DNA of 64,000 nt. Source: Bradyrhizobium sp. Ash2021 (GTDB taxonomy: Bacteria > Pseudomonadota > Alphaproteobacteria > Rhizobiales > Xanthobacteraceae). The translations under genes were made by a program, and so were the position numbers. Under the pieces are notes generated by a model. It did no database searches, was not told the origin of the DNA, and saw only the letters and a program-made list of their open reading frames with translations. Position 1 is the first letter of the stretch. Each line of letters starts with the position of its first letter. Below are positions 35,789 to 44,669 of the stretch, one piece after another. The DNA lies in NCBI RefSeq assembly GCF_031202265.1, contig NZ_CP100604.1:9220501-9284500 (forward strand), written 5' to 3'.

Positions 35789-38047
35789 ATGGTGTTGGGA
35801 CGGAAAAAGAGCGGCGGACGCAAGGAGCCGCTTTTCGGGCTTCCGGCCGCGCTCGCGGAGCTGCGTCTTTCGCCGGATGATCGCATCCCCGCCGCCGAAG
35901 ACACGCCCAGGAAATCCTCGACCAAATCTTCCGCCAAATCATCCGCAAACCGCAAAGAAGATGACGAGGAGCCGCCGCGCGAGCGAAAACCGCGTGCGTC
36001 CCGCGGCGGCGCCAGGCGCCGGTCGAAGTCGCGGGGCCGCCTCGGTCTTGCGCGCCTGTTCTATTGGGGCGCGGTGCTCGGACTGTGGGCGGGAATTGCG
36101 GTTATCGGCGTCGTGGTCTGGGTCGGCGCGCATCTGCCGGCGATCCAGTCGCTGGAAATTCCAAAGCGTCCGCCGACGATCCAGATTGTCGGCATGGACG
36201 GCAGCGTGCTGGCACAGCGCGGCGAAATGGCCGGCGCCAATGTTTCGCTCAAGGATTTGGCGCCCTATCTGCCGAAGGCGTTCATCGCCATCGAGGACCG
36301 CCGGTTCTATTCGCATTACGGCGTCGACCCGATCGGCATTTTACGCGCGGCCGTCGCCAACATCCTGCATCGCGGCGTCTCGCAAGGCGGCTCGACGCTG
36401 ACCCAGCAGCTCGCGAAGAACCTGTTCCTGACCCAGGAACGCACCCTGCAGCGAAAATTGCAGGAGGTCGAACTCGCGCTCTGGCTGGAGCGCAAGCATT
36501 CCAAGACCGAAATCCTCGAGCTCTATCTCAACCGGGTCTATTTCGGTTCCGGCGCCTATGGCGTCGAGGCCGCAGCCCAACGCTATTTCGGCAAGTCGGC
36601 CAAGAACGTCACCCTCGCCGAGGCCGCGATGCTGGCGGGCCTCGTCAAGTCGCCGTCGCGGCTGGCGCCGAACCGCAATCCGGAAGGCGCCGCGCAGCGC
36701 GCCCAGACCGTGCTCGCGGCGATGGCGGACGCCAAATTCATCACCGACGCGCAGGCGCAGGCCTCGATCGGCCATCCCCAGATCAATGTGAAGCCGGCCG
36801 GCGCCGGCACCGTCAACTACGTCGCCGACTGGATCGGCGAAGTGCTCGACGATCTGGTCGGCCAGATCGACCGCGACATCACCGTCGAAACCACGATCGA
36901 TCCGAAGCTGCAGAGCGTGGCGGAGGCGTCCATCATCGACGAACTCGCGGCGAAAAGCGTAAAGTTCAATGTCAGCCAGGGCGCGCTGGTGGCGATGACG
37001 CCTGACGGCGCGGTGCGCGCCATGGTCGGCGGCCGGAACTATGCCGAGAGCCAGTATAACCGTGCGGTCACGGCAAAGCGCCAGCCCGGCTCGGCGTTCA
37101 AGCCGTTCGTTTATCTCACCGCGATCGAGGCGGGCCTGACGCCGGAAACGATCCGGCAAGACGCGCCGCTCGACGTCAAGGGCTGGAAGCCGGAGAATTA
37201 CAGCCACGAATATTTCGGCGCGGTCACATTGACCCAGGCACTGGCGATGTCGCTCAACACGGTCGCGGTGCGGCTCGGCCTCGAAGTTGGCGCCAAAAAC
37301 GTGGTGCGGACCGCGCACCGGCTCGGCATTTCATCGAAGCTCGACGCCAATGCCTCGATCGCGCTCGGCACCTCGGAAGTGTCCGTGATCGAACTGGTCG
37401 GCGCCTATGCGCCGTTTGCCAATGGCGGGCTCGGCGTCTCCCCGCATGTCGTGACCAAGATCCGCACCAGCGAGGGCAAGGTGCTGTATATGCGGCCGGC
37501 CGATCAGCTCGGTCAGGTAATCGAACCGCGCCATGTCGCAATGATGAACACCATGATGCAGGAGACGCTGATCTCCGGCACCGCGCACAAGGCTGAAATT
37601 CCGGGCTGGACCGCCGCCGGCAAGACCGGCACCAGCCAGGATTTCCGCGACGCCTGGTTCATCGGCTACACCGCCAATCTCGTAACGGGCGTCTGGCTCG
37701 GTAATGACGACAACTCGCCAACCAGGAAGGCGACCGGCGGCGGCCTGCCGGTCGAAGTCTGGTCCCGCTTCATGAAAGCCGCGCATCAGGGCGTGCCGGT
37801 GGCGAGTCTACCGAACTCGCAAACCGGCGGCGGGCTGTTCTCGAATTTGATGCAGACCGTATCGCAGGTCAGCGCACCTTCCGCGCCGACGGCCCAGGCC
37901 CCCGTCCCGCTCGCGCCGATTCCATCCGGCGGCGGCTATCGTCCGCCGCCGACGCGGACGTCCGCGCCGCCTGCATCGTCGGCGCGGCCGGAAGCGGCGG
38001 CGGGACTGGACGGCTGGTTGATGGACCGGGTGTTCGGCGGAAGGTGA
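35789..38047 (+). CDS. Class A penicillin-binding protein (PBP1A type)
   Basis: 752-residue bifunctional cell-wall synthase. A basic, Ser/Lys-rich cytosolic tail of about 90 residues precedes one membrane anchor (GAVLGLWAGIAVIGVVVW). The GT51 glycosyltransferase has IEDRRFYSHYG (catalytic Glu), GGSTLTQQLAKN and RKLQEVELALWLERKHSK. The transpeptidase has Ser435 in GSAFKPF, SLNT and KTGTSQDFRDAW. The C-terminus is a Pro/Ala-rich tail. No clear OB-fold insertion lies between the domains, and the length is shorter than E. coli PBP1A. A GTG at 35774 is an alternative start. Confidence 0.94.
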   Translation: MVLGRKKSGGRKEPLFGLPAALAELRLSPDDRIPAAEDTPRKSSTKSSAKSSANRKEDDEEPPRERKPRASRGGARRRSKSRGRLGLARLFYWGAVLGLWAGIAVIGVVVWVGAHLPAIQSLEIPKRPPTIQIVGMDGSVLAQRGEMAGANVSLKDLAPYLPKAFIAIEDRRFYSHYGVDPIGILRAAVANILHRGVSQGGSTLTQQLAKNLFLTQERTLQRKLQEVELALWLERKHSKTEILELYLNRVYFGSGAYGVEAAAQRYFGKSAKNVTLAEAAMLAGLVKSPSRLAPNRNPEGAAQRAQTVLAAMADAKFITDAQAQASIGHPQINVKPAGAGTVNYVADWIGEVLDDLVGQIDRDITVETTIDPKLQSVAEASIIDELAAKSVKFNVSQGALVAMTPDGAVRAMVGGRNYAESQYNRAVTAKRQPGSAFKPFVYLTAIEAGLTPETIRQDAPLDVKGWKPENYSHEYFGAVTLTQALAMSLNTVAVRLGLEVGAKNVVRTAHRLGISSKLDANASIALGTSEVSVIELVGAYAPFANGGLGVSPHVVTKIRTSEGKVLYMRPADQLGQVIEPRHVAMMNTMMQETLISGTAHKAEIPGWTAAGKTGTSQDFRDAWFIGYTANLVTGVWLGNDDNSPTRKATGGGLPVEVWSRFMKAAHQGVPVASLPNSQTGGGLFSNLMQTVSQVSAPSAPTAQAPVPLAPIPSGGGYRPPPTRTSAPPASSARPEAAAGLDGWLMDRVFGGR

Positions 38048-38075
38048 CCGCCGTTTTGCGAAAAGCTATCCCCGG

Positions 38076-38194
38076 GTCGTCCCCGCGAAAGCGGGGACCC
38101 ATACGCCGCGGCCTATCGGTTGGGCGACGGAGTAGACACCTTCCATGAACAATCGACGCTGGTGGTTATGGGTCCCCGCTTTCGCGGGGACGAC
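38076..38194. repeat. Paired hairpin element (GTCGTCCCCGCGAAAGCGGGGACCCAT)
   Basis: Left hairpin GTCGTCCCCGCGAAAGCGG and its inverted copy ending CCGCTTTCGCGGGGACGAC enclose about 65 bp. Both inner flanks carry GGACCCATA or TTATGGGTCC, as in the elements at 47671 and 60308. Situated between convergent genes. Confidence 0.85.
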
Positions 38195-38222
38195 GGAGGA
38201 GAGATACGTGGCGAACGCCGCC

Positions 38223-38978
38223 CTAATCCTCGATCCCATACCGATGCAGATCGTTGCCGTAGGTATCGAGCCAACGCTTGGCGCGATCGACGTGATCGCA
38301 GACCCGGCCGACCACCCGCCAGAACCGCGGCGAATGGTTCATCTCGACGAGATGCGCCACTTCATGCGCGGCGAGATAGTCGAGCACGTAAGGCGGCGCC
38401 AGGATCAGCCGCCATGAGAACGACAGCGATCCGGCCGAGGTGCACGAACCCCAGCGGCTCGACTGATCGCGGATCGACACCCGCCGGACCCGCACGCCGA
38501 GATCGGCGGCGTAGGCCAATGAAGCCTTGTGCAAATCCTTGCGCGCTTCGCGCTTGAGGAAGTCGTGGACGCGCCGGTCCATGTGCTCGGGCCCGCCGGC
38601 CACGCACAAAATCCTCTCGCCGCTGTCACGGGTTTCGGTCCACACCGTGCCGCGTTCGCCGGAGCGATGCACGATCCGGTGCGGAACACCGCGCAGCGGC
38701 ACCACCGTGCCGGAATGAAACGGCGCCGCCTTCGGCAAACGGCCGAGACGCGCGGCGATCCAGCCGCCGTGGAGCTGCGCAAAGTCCTTAGCTTCCGCGA
38801 GCGTGCCGCGCGGCGGCATGGTCAGGATCGCTTCGCGGTCGGTTGGATGAATGCGCAAGGTGTAGCGCCGCGCGCGGCGATGCCGGCGCAGCCTGATCGC
38901 GAAGAATTGGGAGCCGTGTTTGACCACGACAGTCGAGGGTTCGGCAGGCCGCCGATAGAGGAGCGCGCGAGTAGCCAT
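38223..38978 (-). CDS. YgjP-type (DUF45) zinc metallopeptidase-like protein
   Basis: 251 residues with the M48-like core AAHEVAHLVEMNHSPRFW: HEVAH is the zinc-binding HExxH and the second His of MNHS the third ligand. The middle part contains RRVSIRDQSSRWGSCTSAGSLSFSWRLILAPPYVLDYL, given here only as the familiar RWGSC and LDYLAAHE segments of DUF45. The N-terminal strand-rich part is family-typical. Substrate unknown. ATG 38978 is chosen because the frame upstream lacks a ribosome binding site and the family starts near here. Confidence 0.87.
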   Translation of the reverse strand: MATRALLYRRPAEPSTVVVKHGSQFFAIRLRRHRRARRYTLRIHPTDREAILTMPPRGTLAEAKDFAQLHGGWIAARLGRLPKAAPFHSGTVVPLRGVPHRIVHRSGERGTVWTETRDSGERILCVAGGPEHMDRRVHDFLKREARKDLHKASLAYAADLGVRVRRVSIRDQSSRWGSCTSAGSLSFSWRLILAPPYVLDYLAAHEVAHLVEMNHSPRFWRVVGRVCDHVDRAKRWLDTYGNDLHRYGIED

Positions 38979-39260
38979 GTCTGACAGTCCGGGGAGCAGG
39001 AGTTCGCCCGGATTCTGCCATAACCGCCGCCACTGAAATCGCTCGGCGCAAAAACAAATCATTTGCCCAATATACAGGGGCTGGTCACTAATTGACCCCT
39101 ACCGGCTGGGGGCGGAACCATAAATTTTGGATGGAACCGGGCCGAAAACGCTCCCTCAAAGACTGAGGTCATCCTCATTCTTTGCGAGGGCGGCGAATCT
39201 CGGTTCTTTTAATCAATTCAGGGGCTTATCGCGCCCCCCGATTCGAACCCAGAATCACCC

Positions 39261-40610
39261 TTATTCGGCAGCGGCGACCGATTTTTCGGCAGCGGCGACC
39301 AATTTCGGCTTGGTATTCGCCGCCGACAGCATGAAATCGGAGATTCGCGGCACGATTTCCGAACGAAAACGCGAACCGTTGAACACGCCGTAATGCCCGA
39401 CGCCTTTTTGCACGTAATGCACGCGGCGATGAGCGGGAATTGCGGTGCATAGCGCGTGGGTCGCTTCGGTCTGGCCGAGACCGGAGATGTCGTCCTTCTC
39501 GCCTTCCACCGTCATCAGCGCCACGCGCCTGATCTTCGAGGGATCGACCGGCTTGCCGCGATGGGTCATCTCGCCCTTCGGCAGCGCGTGCTTGACGAAC
39601 ACGACGTCGACGGTCTGCAGATAATACTCCGCGGTCAGATCCATCACCGCGAGGTACTCGTCGTAGAATTCGCGGTGCTTGTCGACCAGATCGCCGTCGC
39701 CCTTGACCAGATTGCTGAACAGCCGCTTGTGGGCGTCGGTATGGCGGTCGAGATTCATGGTGATGAAGCCCGAGAGCTGCAGGAAACCCGGATAAACGTC
39801 GCGCATCACACCGGGATGCGGGAACGGCACCTTGGTGATGACGTGGTTGCGGAACCATTCGATGCCGCGCTCGGCGGCGAGGTTGTTGACCGAGGTTGGA
39901 TTGCGGCGGGTATCGATCGGCCCGCCCATCAGCGTCATGGACAGCGGCACGAACGGATCGTTTGCGGCTTCCATGACGGAAACCGCCGCCACCACGGGCA
40001 CCGACGGCTGGCACACCGCGACGACATGCACGTTGCCGCCGAGCACGTGCAGCATCTCGATGACGTAATCGACATAATCATCGAGGTCGAAGCGGCCTTC
40101 GGCGAGCGGCACCATGCGCGCGTCCGACCAGTCGGTGATGTAGACCTCATGCGTCGGCAGGAAGGCTTCGACGGTGCCGCGCAAAAGCGTCGCGTAATGG
40201 CCGGACATCGGCGCCACGATCAGGACGCGCGGCTGGGGCGCGCGCAGCGGGCGCGTCAGCTTGCGATCGAAATACAGCAGACGGCAGAACGGCTTTTCCC
40301 AGATCGAGCGGACTTCCACCGCCGTGCGAATGCCGTTGACTTCGGTGGTGTCGAGACCCCATTCCGGCTTGCCGTAACGGCGCGTGGCCCGCTCGAACAA
40401 TTCGCAACTGGCGGCGATCGATTTGCCGAGTTGGGTGTGCGTCCACGGATTGAGCGGGTTTTGAAACAGGATTTTCGTGGCGTCGGTCACGGCGCGCCCC
40501 GGGTTGAGCGACGCGTGGGCCAATTCGTACATCCAGTACATCGGCGTCGTAAGTGCCGGACTGCCTTCGGCCGCCAGTGGCGGTGCTCCGCCAAATTCAC
40601 CAATCGGCAT
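39261..40610 (-). CDS. phaZ: Intracellular polyhydroxybutyrate depolymerase
   Basis: 449 residues. No signal peptide, as expected for the cytosolic enzyme that mobilises stored PHB granules. The alpha/beta-hydrolase core has VLIVAPMSGHYATLLRGT, EVYITDWSDAR and VVAVCQPSVPVV, where Cys200 takes the place of the usual serine, as in R. eutropha PhaZ1. The His-region motif GVGHYGVFNGSRFR is also present. The C-terminal tail is a short Ala/Lys stretch with repeated AAAEKSVAAAE-like units. ATG 40610 has GAGGGTC upstream; an ATG at 40640 would add ten residues. A lone transcription unit. Confidence 0.92.
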   Translation of the reverse strand: MPIGEFGGAPPLAAEGSPALTTPMYWMYELAHASLNPGRAVTDATKILFQNPLNPWTHTQLGKSIAASCELFERATRRYGKPEWGLDTTEVNGIRTAVEVRSIWEKPFCRLLYFDRKLTRPLRAPQPRVLIVAPMSGHYATLLRGTVEAFLPTHEVYITDWSDARMVPLAEGRFDLDDYVDYVIEMLHVLGGNVHVVAVCQPSVPVVAAVSVMEAANDPFVPLSMTLMGGPIDTRRNPTSVNNLAAERGIEWFRNHVITKVPFPHPGVMRDVYPGFLQLSGFITMNLDRHTDAHKRLFSNLVKGDGDLVDKHREFYDEYLAVMDLTAEYYLQTVDVVFVKHALPKGEMTHRGKPVDPSKIRRVALMTVEGEKDDISGLGQTEATHALCTAIPAHRRVHYVQKGVGHYGVFNGSRFRSEIVPRISDFMLSAANTKPKLVAAAEKSVAAAE

Positions 40611-40734
40611 TATCTGTGACCCTCGTTTGCGCCGCAGCATAGTGCCGAATGCGTAATATTGCGTCAATGCACAGATCGGTAAATCTACCTGCCAAAACCA
40701 CCAAAAACCCCGCAAATCCACGGGAAAGTGAGAG

Positions 40735-41553
40735 TTATTCACCGCCTCCGAGCAGCGAGCCGTGCCGCTTGGCGCTGCGTAAAAGGGCAAGAAAGATCGC
40801 AAATGAGGCAATGAACAGCGCCGCATTGATCGCCAGGGCGTCGACCATCAGCTCGGTCCGAAACTCATGATTGATCAACAGCGCGCGCATGCCCTCGAAC
40901 ACATAGGTCGGCGGCAACGCCCAGGCGAGATATTGCAGCCAATGCGGCAGCACGCTGACGGGATAATAGATGCAGGCGAGCGGCATCAGGCCGAACATCA
41001 GCGTCCAGACGATGCTCTCGGCGCCGAGCCCATTGCGCAGCACGAGGCCTGAAACAAAGATCCCGATCGACCAGCTGGTGAAAATCAGGTTGCAGAAGAA
41101 GGCGATCAGCGGCAGCCCGATGCCATAAAAATTGAAATCGAAGAAGTACAGCGCCAAGAGCGTCATCGGGATCACGCCGATCGCGAGCCGGATCAGGCTC
41201 ATGATCATCAGCGAGATCAGGAACTCGATCGGCTTCAACGGGCTCATCATCAGATTGCCGAGGTTGCGCGCCCACATCTCCTCGAGAAACGAGATCGAAA
41301 AGCCGAGCTGGCCGCGGAACAGGATGTCCCACAGGATCACCGCGCCGATCAGCGAGCCGCCGGCGCGGGCGAAGAACCCCGACGTCTGCGCGATGTAATT
41401 CTGCAGAAAACCCCAGGTGATGATCTGCAGCGCCGGCCAGTAGATCAATTCCAGCACCCGCGGCCATGACGACACCAGGAGATACCAATAGCGCAGCACC
41501 ATCGCGTTGATGCGATGCAGCGAAATTGTGTGCCGGATCGCCGCTTCGCTCAC
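40735..41553 (-). CDS. ABC-2 type transporter permease
   Basis: 272 residues, six hydrophobic segments (ending GIGLPLIAFFCNLIFTSWSIGIF and YVFEGMRALLI), the size of ABC-2 membrane subunits that form homodimers. Start GTG 41553 overlaps the ATPase stop codon as GTGA, so the two genes are coupled. Such exporters move drugs, polysaccharides or haem; the substrate is unknown. SSWPRVLELIYWPALQIITWG resembles permeases of drug-type exporters. Confidence 0.88.
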   Translation of the reverse strand: MSEAAIRHTISLHRINAMVLRYWYLLVSSWPRVLELIYWPALQIITWGFLQNYIAQTSGFFARAGGSLIGAVILWDILFRGQLGFSISFLEEMWARNLGNLMMSPLKPIEFLISLMIMSLIRLAIGVIPMTLLALYFFDFNFYGIGLPLIAFFCNLIFTSWSIGIFVSGLVLRNGLGAESIVWTLMFGLMPLACIYYPVSVLPHWLQYLAWALPPTYVFEGMRALLINHEFRTELMVDALAINAALFIASFAIFLALLRSAKRHGSLLGGGE

Positions 41554-42344
41554 GCCGCGCCCTCCCGCTCCCGCCCGCGCGCGACGTCCAGAAAGACTTC
41601 TTCCAGCGTGGCGCGGTTGTAGCGGGCCATGATCTGGTCGGGGCTGTCGTCGTCCTCGATCTTGCCGCGCTTCATGATGATGACGCGGTCGCACAGCCGC
41701 TCCACCTCCAGCATGTTGTGCGAGGCCAGCAGAATGGTCGCGTCATGGGTCTTGCGATAATTCTGCAGATGCTGCCGGACCCAGTCGGCCGTGTCAGGGT
41801 CGAGCGACGCGGTCGGCTCGTCGAGCAGCAGCAATTCGGGCTGGTTGATCAGCGCTTTCGCCAGCGCGACGCGGGTCTTCTGGCCGGCGGAGAGTTTTCC
41901 GTTGGCGCGGTCGAGGAAGTCGCCGAGGTCGAGATCGGAAGCGAGTTGCGCGATCCGTGCGGGCAGATTCTCGACCGCATAGAGGCGGCCGAAAATGGTC
42001 AGATTCTGCCGCACCGTGAGCCGCATCGGCATGTCGACATAGGGGCTTTCGAAATTCATCCTCCCCAGCACGTCGGCGCTCTGCTCGGGCATCGCGGCGC
42101 CCAGTACCTGGATGCGGCCTGCGGTCGGCAGCACCAGCCCCATGATCATCGCAATCGTCGTGGTCTTGCCGGCGCCGTTGCCGCCGAGCAGGCCGGTGAT
42201 GCTCCCGCGCCTAATGCGAAACGTCACGTCGTCCACCGCGCGGGTCGTCTTGTAGAATTTGACCAGATGCGCGACGTCGATCGCCGCGGATCCTGCCGGA
42301 TCGGCGGCGGGCGACGGATTAGGCACCGGGTCACGTTTCGCCAT
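41550..42344 (-). CDS. ABC-2 transporter ATP-binding protein
   Basis: 264-residue nucleotide-binding subunit: Walker A GGNGAGKTTT, Q-loop-region MNFESPYVDMPMRLTV, signature LSAGQKTRVALAKAL, Walker B LLLLDEPTASLD and H-loop LLASHNMLE. The signature LSAGQ in place of LSGGQ is a common variant. Start MAKRD (ATG 42344) was preferred to the upstream MHSPPQ codon at 42383 because the conserved domain begins about 30 residues later; neither has a strong ribosome binding site. First gene of a two-gene operon divergent from regS. Confidence 0.93.
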   Translation of the reverse strand: MAKRDPVPNPSPAADPAGSAAIDVAHLVKFYKTTRAVDDVTFRIRRGSITGLLGGNGAGKTTTIAMIMGLVLPTAGRIQVLGAAMPEQSADVLGRMNFESPYVDMPMRLTVRQNLTIFGRLYAVENLPARIAQLASDLDLGDFLDRANGKLSAGQKTRVALAKALINQPELLLLDEPTASLDPDTADWVRQHLQNYRKTHDATILLASHNMLEVERLCDRVIIMKRGKIEDDDSPDQIMARYNRATLEEVFLDVARGREREGAA

Positions 42345-42453
42345 TTGGGGCCGTTCATTGGGCCATTGCGGCGGTGAGTGCAAGACTTGCGCGAGAATCG
42401 AAGCCGTGAGCCGCGCGTTTGTGATCGGGCGCTTGCGCGGCTAAACTGCGGAT

Positions 42454-43776
42454 ATGACCGAAATTGCAGCCTCCGATTTCCGCCAGCCGCGCCGCTATGT
42501 CCGTCTGGATACGATATTGCGGCTGCGCTGGCTGGCCGCGCTCGGTCAGCTCGCCGCGATCTTCATCGTGGCGCAGGGACTCGAATTCGATGTCCCCGTC
42601 ATCCCCTGCGTCGCCATCGTCAGCCTCTCGGCCGTGGTCAATCTCGCGCTGCAGATCGCGTTCAATCCGATGCAGCGGCTGGAACCGGTCTATGCCGCGG
42701 CGCTGCTGGCGCTCAACATCGTCGAGCTGGCCGCCCTGCTGTTCTTCACCGGCGGCCTGCAAAATCCGTTTTCATTCCTGTTCCTCGCCCCGGTCCTGAT
42801 CTCGGCAACCGCGCTGCCGATCCGGTTGACGATCGCGCTCGGCGTGCTCGCGGTGGCCTGCGCCTCGGCGCTGGTGTTCTTCCATCTACCGCTGCCATGG
42901 GACAACGAAGATCCCCTGGTGCTGCCGCCGATCTATCTGCTCGGCGTCTGGCTCTCGATCGTGCTCGCGATCGGTGTCACCAGCCTGTATGCGTTCCAGG
43001 TCACCGAGGAATCCCGCAAGCTGTCGGATGCGCTGGCCGCGACCGAACTGGTGTTGACCCGCGAGCAGCACCTCACCCAGATCGACGGGCTTGCCGCCGC
43101 CGCCGCGCACGAACTCGGCACGCCGCTGTCGACGATCTTCCTGATTTCGCGTGAACTGGAGAAGACCGTGCAGGACGGCCATCTCGCCGCCGATCTCAAG
43201 ACCTTGCGCGAGCAGGCGCAGCGCTGCCGCGACATTTTGGCCAAGATTACCCAGCTCTCCGCGTCCGGCGCGCCGTTCGACCGCATGCCGCTGTCGACGC
43301 TGATCGAGGAGACGGTTGCACCGCACCGTGACTTCGGTGTCGCCATCAAGGTGCGGCTTGCTGTCGCAGCCACGCGCGAGCCGGTCGGCGCCCGCAATCC
43401 CGCGATCCTCTATGGGGTCGGCAACATCCTGGAAAATGCCGTCGATTTCGCGCGCACGACCGTCGAGGTGAACGCGTGGTGGAACGCCGACACCGTCGAG
43501 ATCAACATTTCCGACGATGGCCCGGGCATCGCGCCGGACATGCTGAAACGGATCGGCGAGCCCTATTTATCGCGGCGGCGCAGCGCGGATGAGGCGCAAA
43601 GCCAGCATGGCGGGCTTGGACTTGGGATATTCATCGCCCGCACCCTGCTGGAACGCACCGGCGCGAAGGTGTCGTTCTCCAACCGCGTGTTTCCCGATCA
43701 CGGCGCCGTGGTTCATATCGTCTGGCCGCGCGACCGCTTCGAGGCGGCCGAGGCCGAACCTGAGACTGCGTCCTAA
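42454..43776 (+). CDS. regS: Redox sensor histidine kinase RegS (RegB/PrrB/ActS family)
   Basis: 440-residue membrane kinase of the global redox system. Six hydrophobic helices occupy residues about 25-185. The ubiquinone-binding heptapeptide GGLQNPF (100-106) sits between helices 3 and 4. HisKA has His219 in AAAAHELGTPLSTI, and the redox-active Cys258 is in QRCRDIL, equivalent to Cys265 of R. capsulatus RegB. The ATPase has ILENAVDFA, DDGPGI and GLGLGIFIA. Under oxygen limitation it should phosphorylate RegR, encoded 107 bp downstream. In Bradyrhizobium RegSR supports nifA and many other genes. Confidence 0.93.
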   Translation: MTEIAASDFRQPRRYVRLDTILRLRWLAALGQLAAIFIVAQGLEFDVPVIPCVAIVSLSAVVNLALQIAFNPMQRLEPVYAAALLALNIVELAALLFFTGGLQNPFSFLFLAPVLISATALPIRLTIALGVLAVACASALVFFHLPLPWDNEDPLVLPPIYLLGVWLSIVLAIGVTSLYAFQVTEESRKLSDALAATELVLTREQHLTQIDGLAAAAAHELGTPLSTIFLISRELEKTVQDGHLAADLKTLREQAQRCRDILAKITQLSASGAPFDRMPLSTLIEETVAPHRDFGVAIKVRLAVAATREPVGARNPAILYGVGNILENAVDFARTTVEVNAWWNADTVEINISDDGPGIAPDMLKRIGEPYLSRRRSADEAQSQHGGLGLGIFIARTLLERTGAKVSFSNRVFPDHGAVVHIVWPRDRFEAAEAEPETAS

Positions 43777-43883
43777 CAGCGGTTCCTGGCATTAAGGATG
43801 GCAGTCCGGTCGACTTTAGGTGGCCTTGGCAGCGCCATTTTGCCACGCCATATGTTGAATATCCGACACAAGGATATCCAACC

Positions 43884-44438
43884 GTGAACGCCATCACCGA
43901 ACTGAATGATCACGCCGACCGCTCGCTCCTCATCGTCGAGGACGACAAGCCGTTTCTGGAGCGGCTGTCGCGCGCGATGGAGACCCGCGGCTTCTCGGTG
44001 ACGTCCTGCGACACCGTGTCCGATGGACTGGCCGAGATCGGCCGCGCCGCGCCGGCTTTCGCCGTGGTGGATTTGCGGCTCGGCGACGGCAATGGCCTCG
44101 ACGTGGTGTCCGCGTTGAAGCGCAAGCGGCCGGAGGCGCGCGCGATCGTGCTGACCGGTTATGGCAATATCGCCACCGCCGTCACCGCGGTGAAGATGGG
44201 CGCGGTGGACTATCTCTCAAAGCCCGCCGACGCCGACGACGTGGTCGCGGCATTGCTGGCCAGCGGCACCGAGAAATCCGAACTGCCGGCAAACCCGATG
44301 TCGGCCGACCGCGTCCGCTGGGAGCACATCCAGCGCATCTACGAGATGTGCAATCGCAACGTCTCGGAAACCGCCCGTCGCCTCAACATGCACCGCCGCA
44401 CCCTGCAGCGCATTCTGGCCAAGCGCGCGCCGCGCTGA
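43884..44438 (+). CDS. regR: Response regulator RegR (RegA/PrrA/ActR family)
   Basis: 184-residue regulator beginning at GTG 43884, with ACAAGGATA upstream. The receiver has VEDDKPF and phospho-acceptor Asp63 in VVDLRLGDGNGLDVVSALK, with YLSKPADADD around the Lys. A Pro-rich hinge leads to a Fis-type helix-turn-helix, NVSETARRLNMHRRTLQRIL, which is almost invariant across the RegA family. It pairs with RegS. The intergenic gap of 107 bp may hold a separate promoter. One of the most secure assignments in the window. Confidence 0.95.
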   Translation: MNAITELNDHADRSLLIVEDDKPFLERLSRAMETRGFSVTSCDTVSDGLAEIGRAAPAFAVVDLRLGDGNGLDVVSALKRKRPEARAIVLTGYGNIATAVTAVKMGAVDYLSKPADADDVVAALLASGTEKSELPANPMSADRVRWEHIQRIYEMCNRNVSETARRLNMHRRTLQRILAKRAPR

Positions 44439-44446
44439 GTTGAGAT

Positions 44447-44574
44447 CGTAGGGTAGGCAAAGGCGCTCTTTGCGCCGTGCCCACCATTTATCCACATCGA
44501 CTACTCCATGGTGGGCACGCGGAGCCTGTCATCGGGCGCGCATTCGCGCGACCCGTTGGCTTTGCCCACTCTAC
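44447..44574. repeat. Inverted repeat of the CGTAGGGTAGGCAAA / TTTGCCCACTCTACG type
   Basis: Ends CGTAGGGTAGGCAAAG and CTTTGCCCACTCTACG face each other; inside, GTGCCCACCAT and ATGGTGGGCAC form a second pair, and GCGCGCATTCGCGCG a third. Diverged relative of 1765-1848. Follows regR by 9 bp. Confidence 0.8.
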
Positions 44575-44669
44575 GGAAAAATTCGAACAGCCAGCTGTTT
44601 GTCATTTCTCACTCGCGGCCCCGTCGCGAGATGATATGCATGTGACGCATTTCCGGGGAACAGGGGACA

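Noticed and set aside
39000..39260. tRNA or attachment site in the gap next to phaZ
   Set aside because: No cloverleaf, no CCA end and no direct repeats could be found in this gap.
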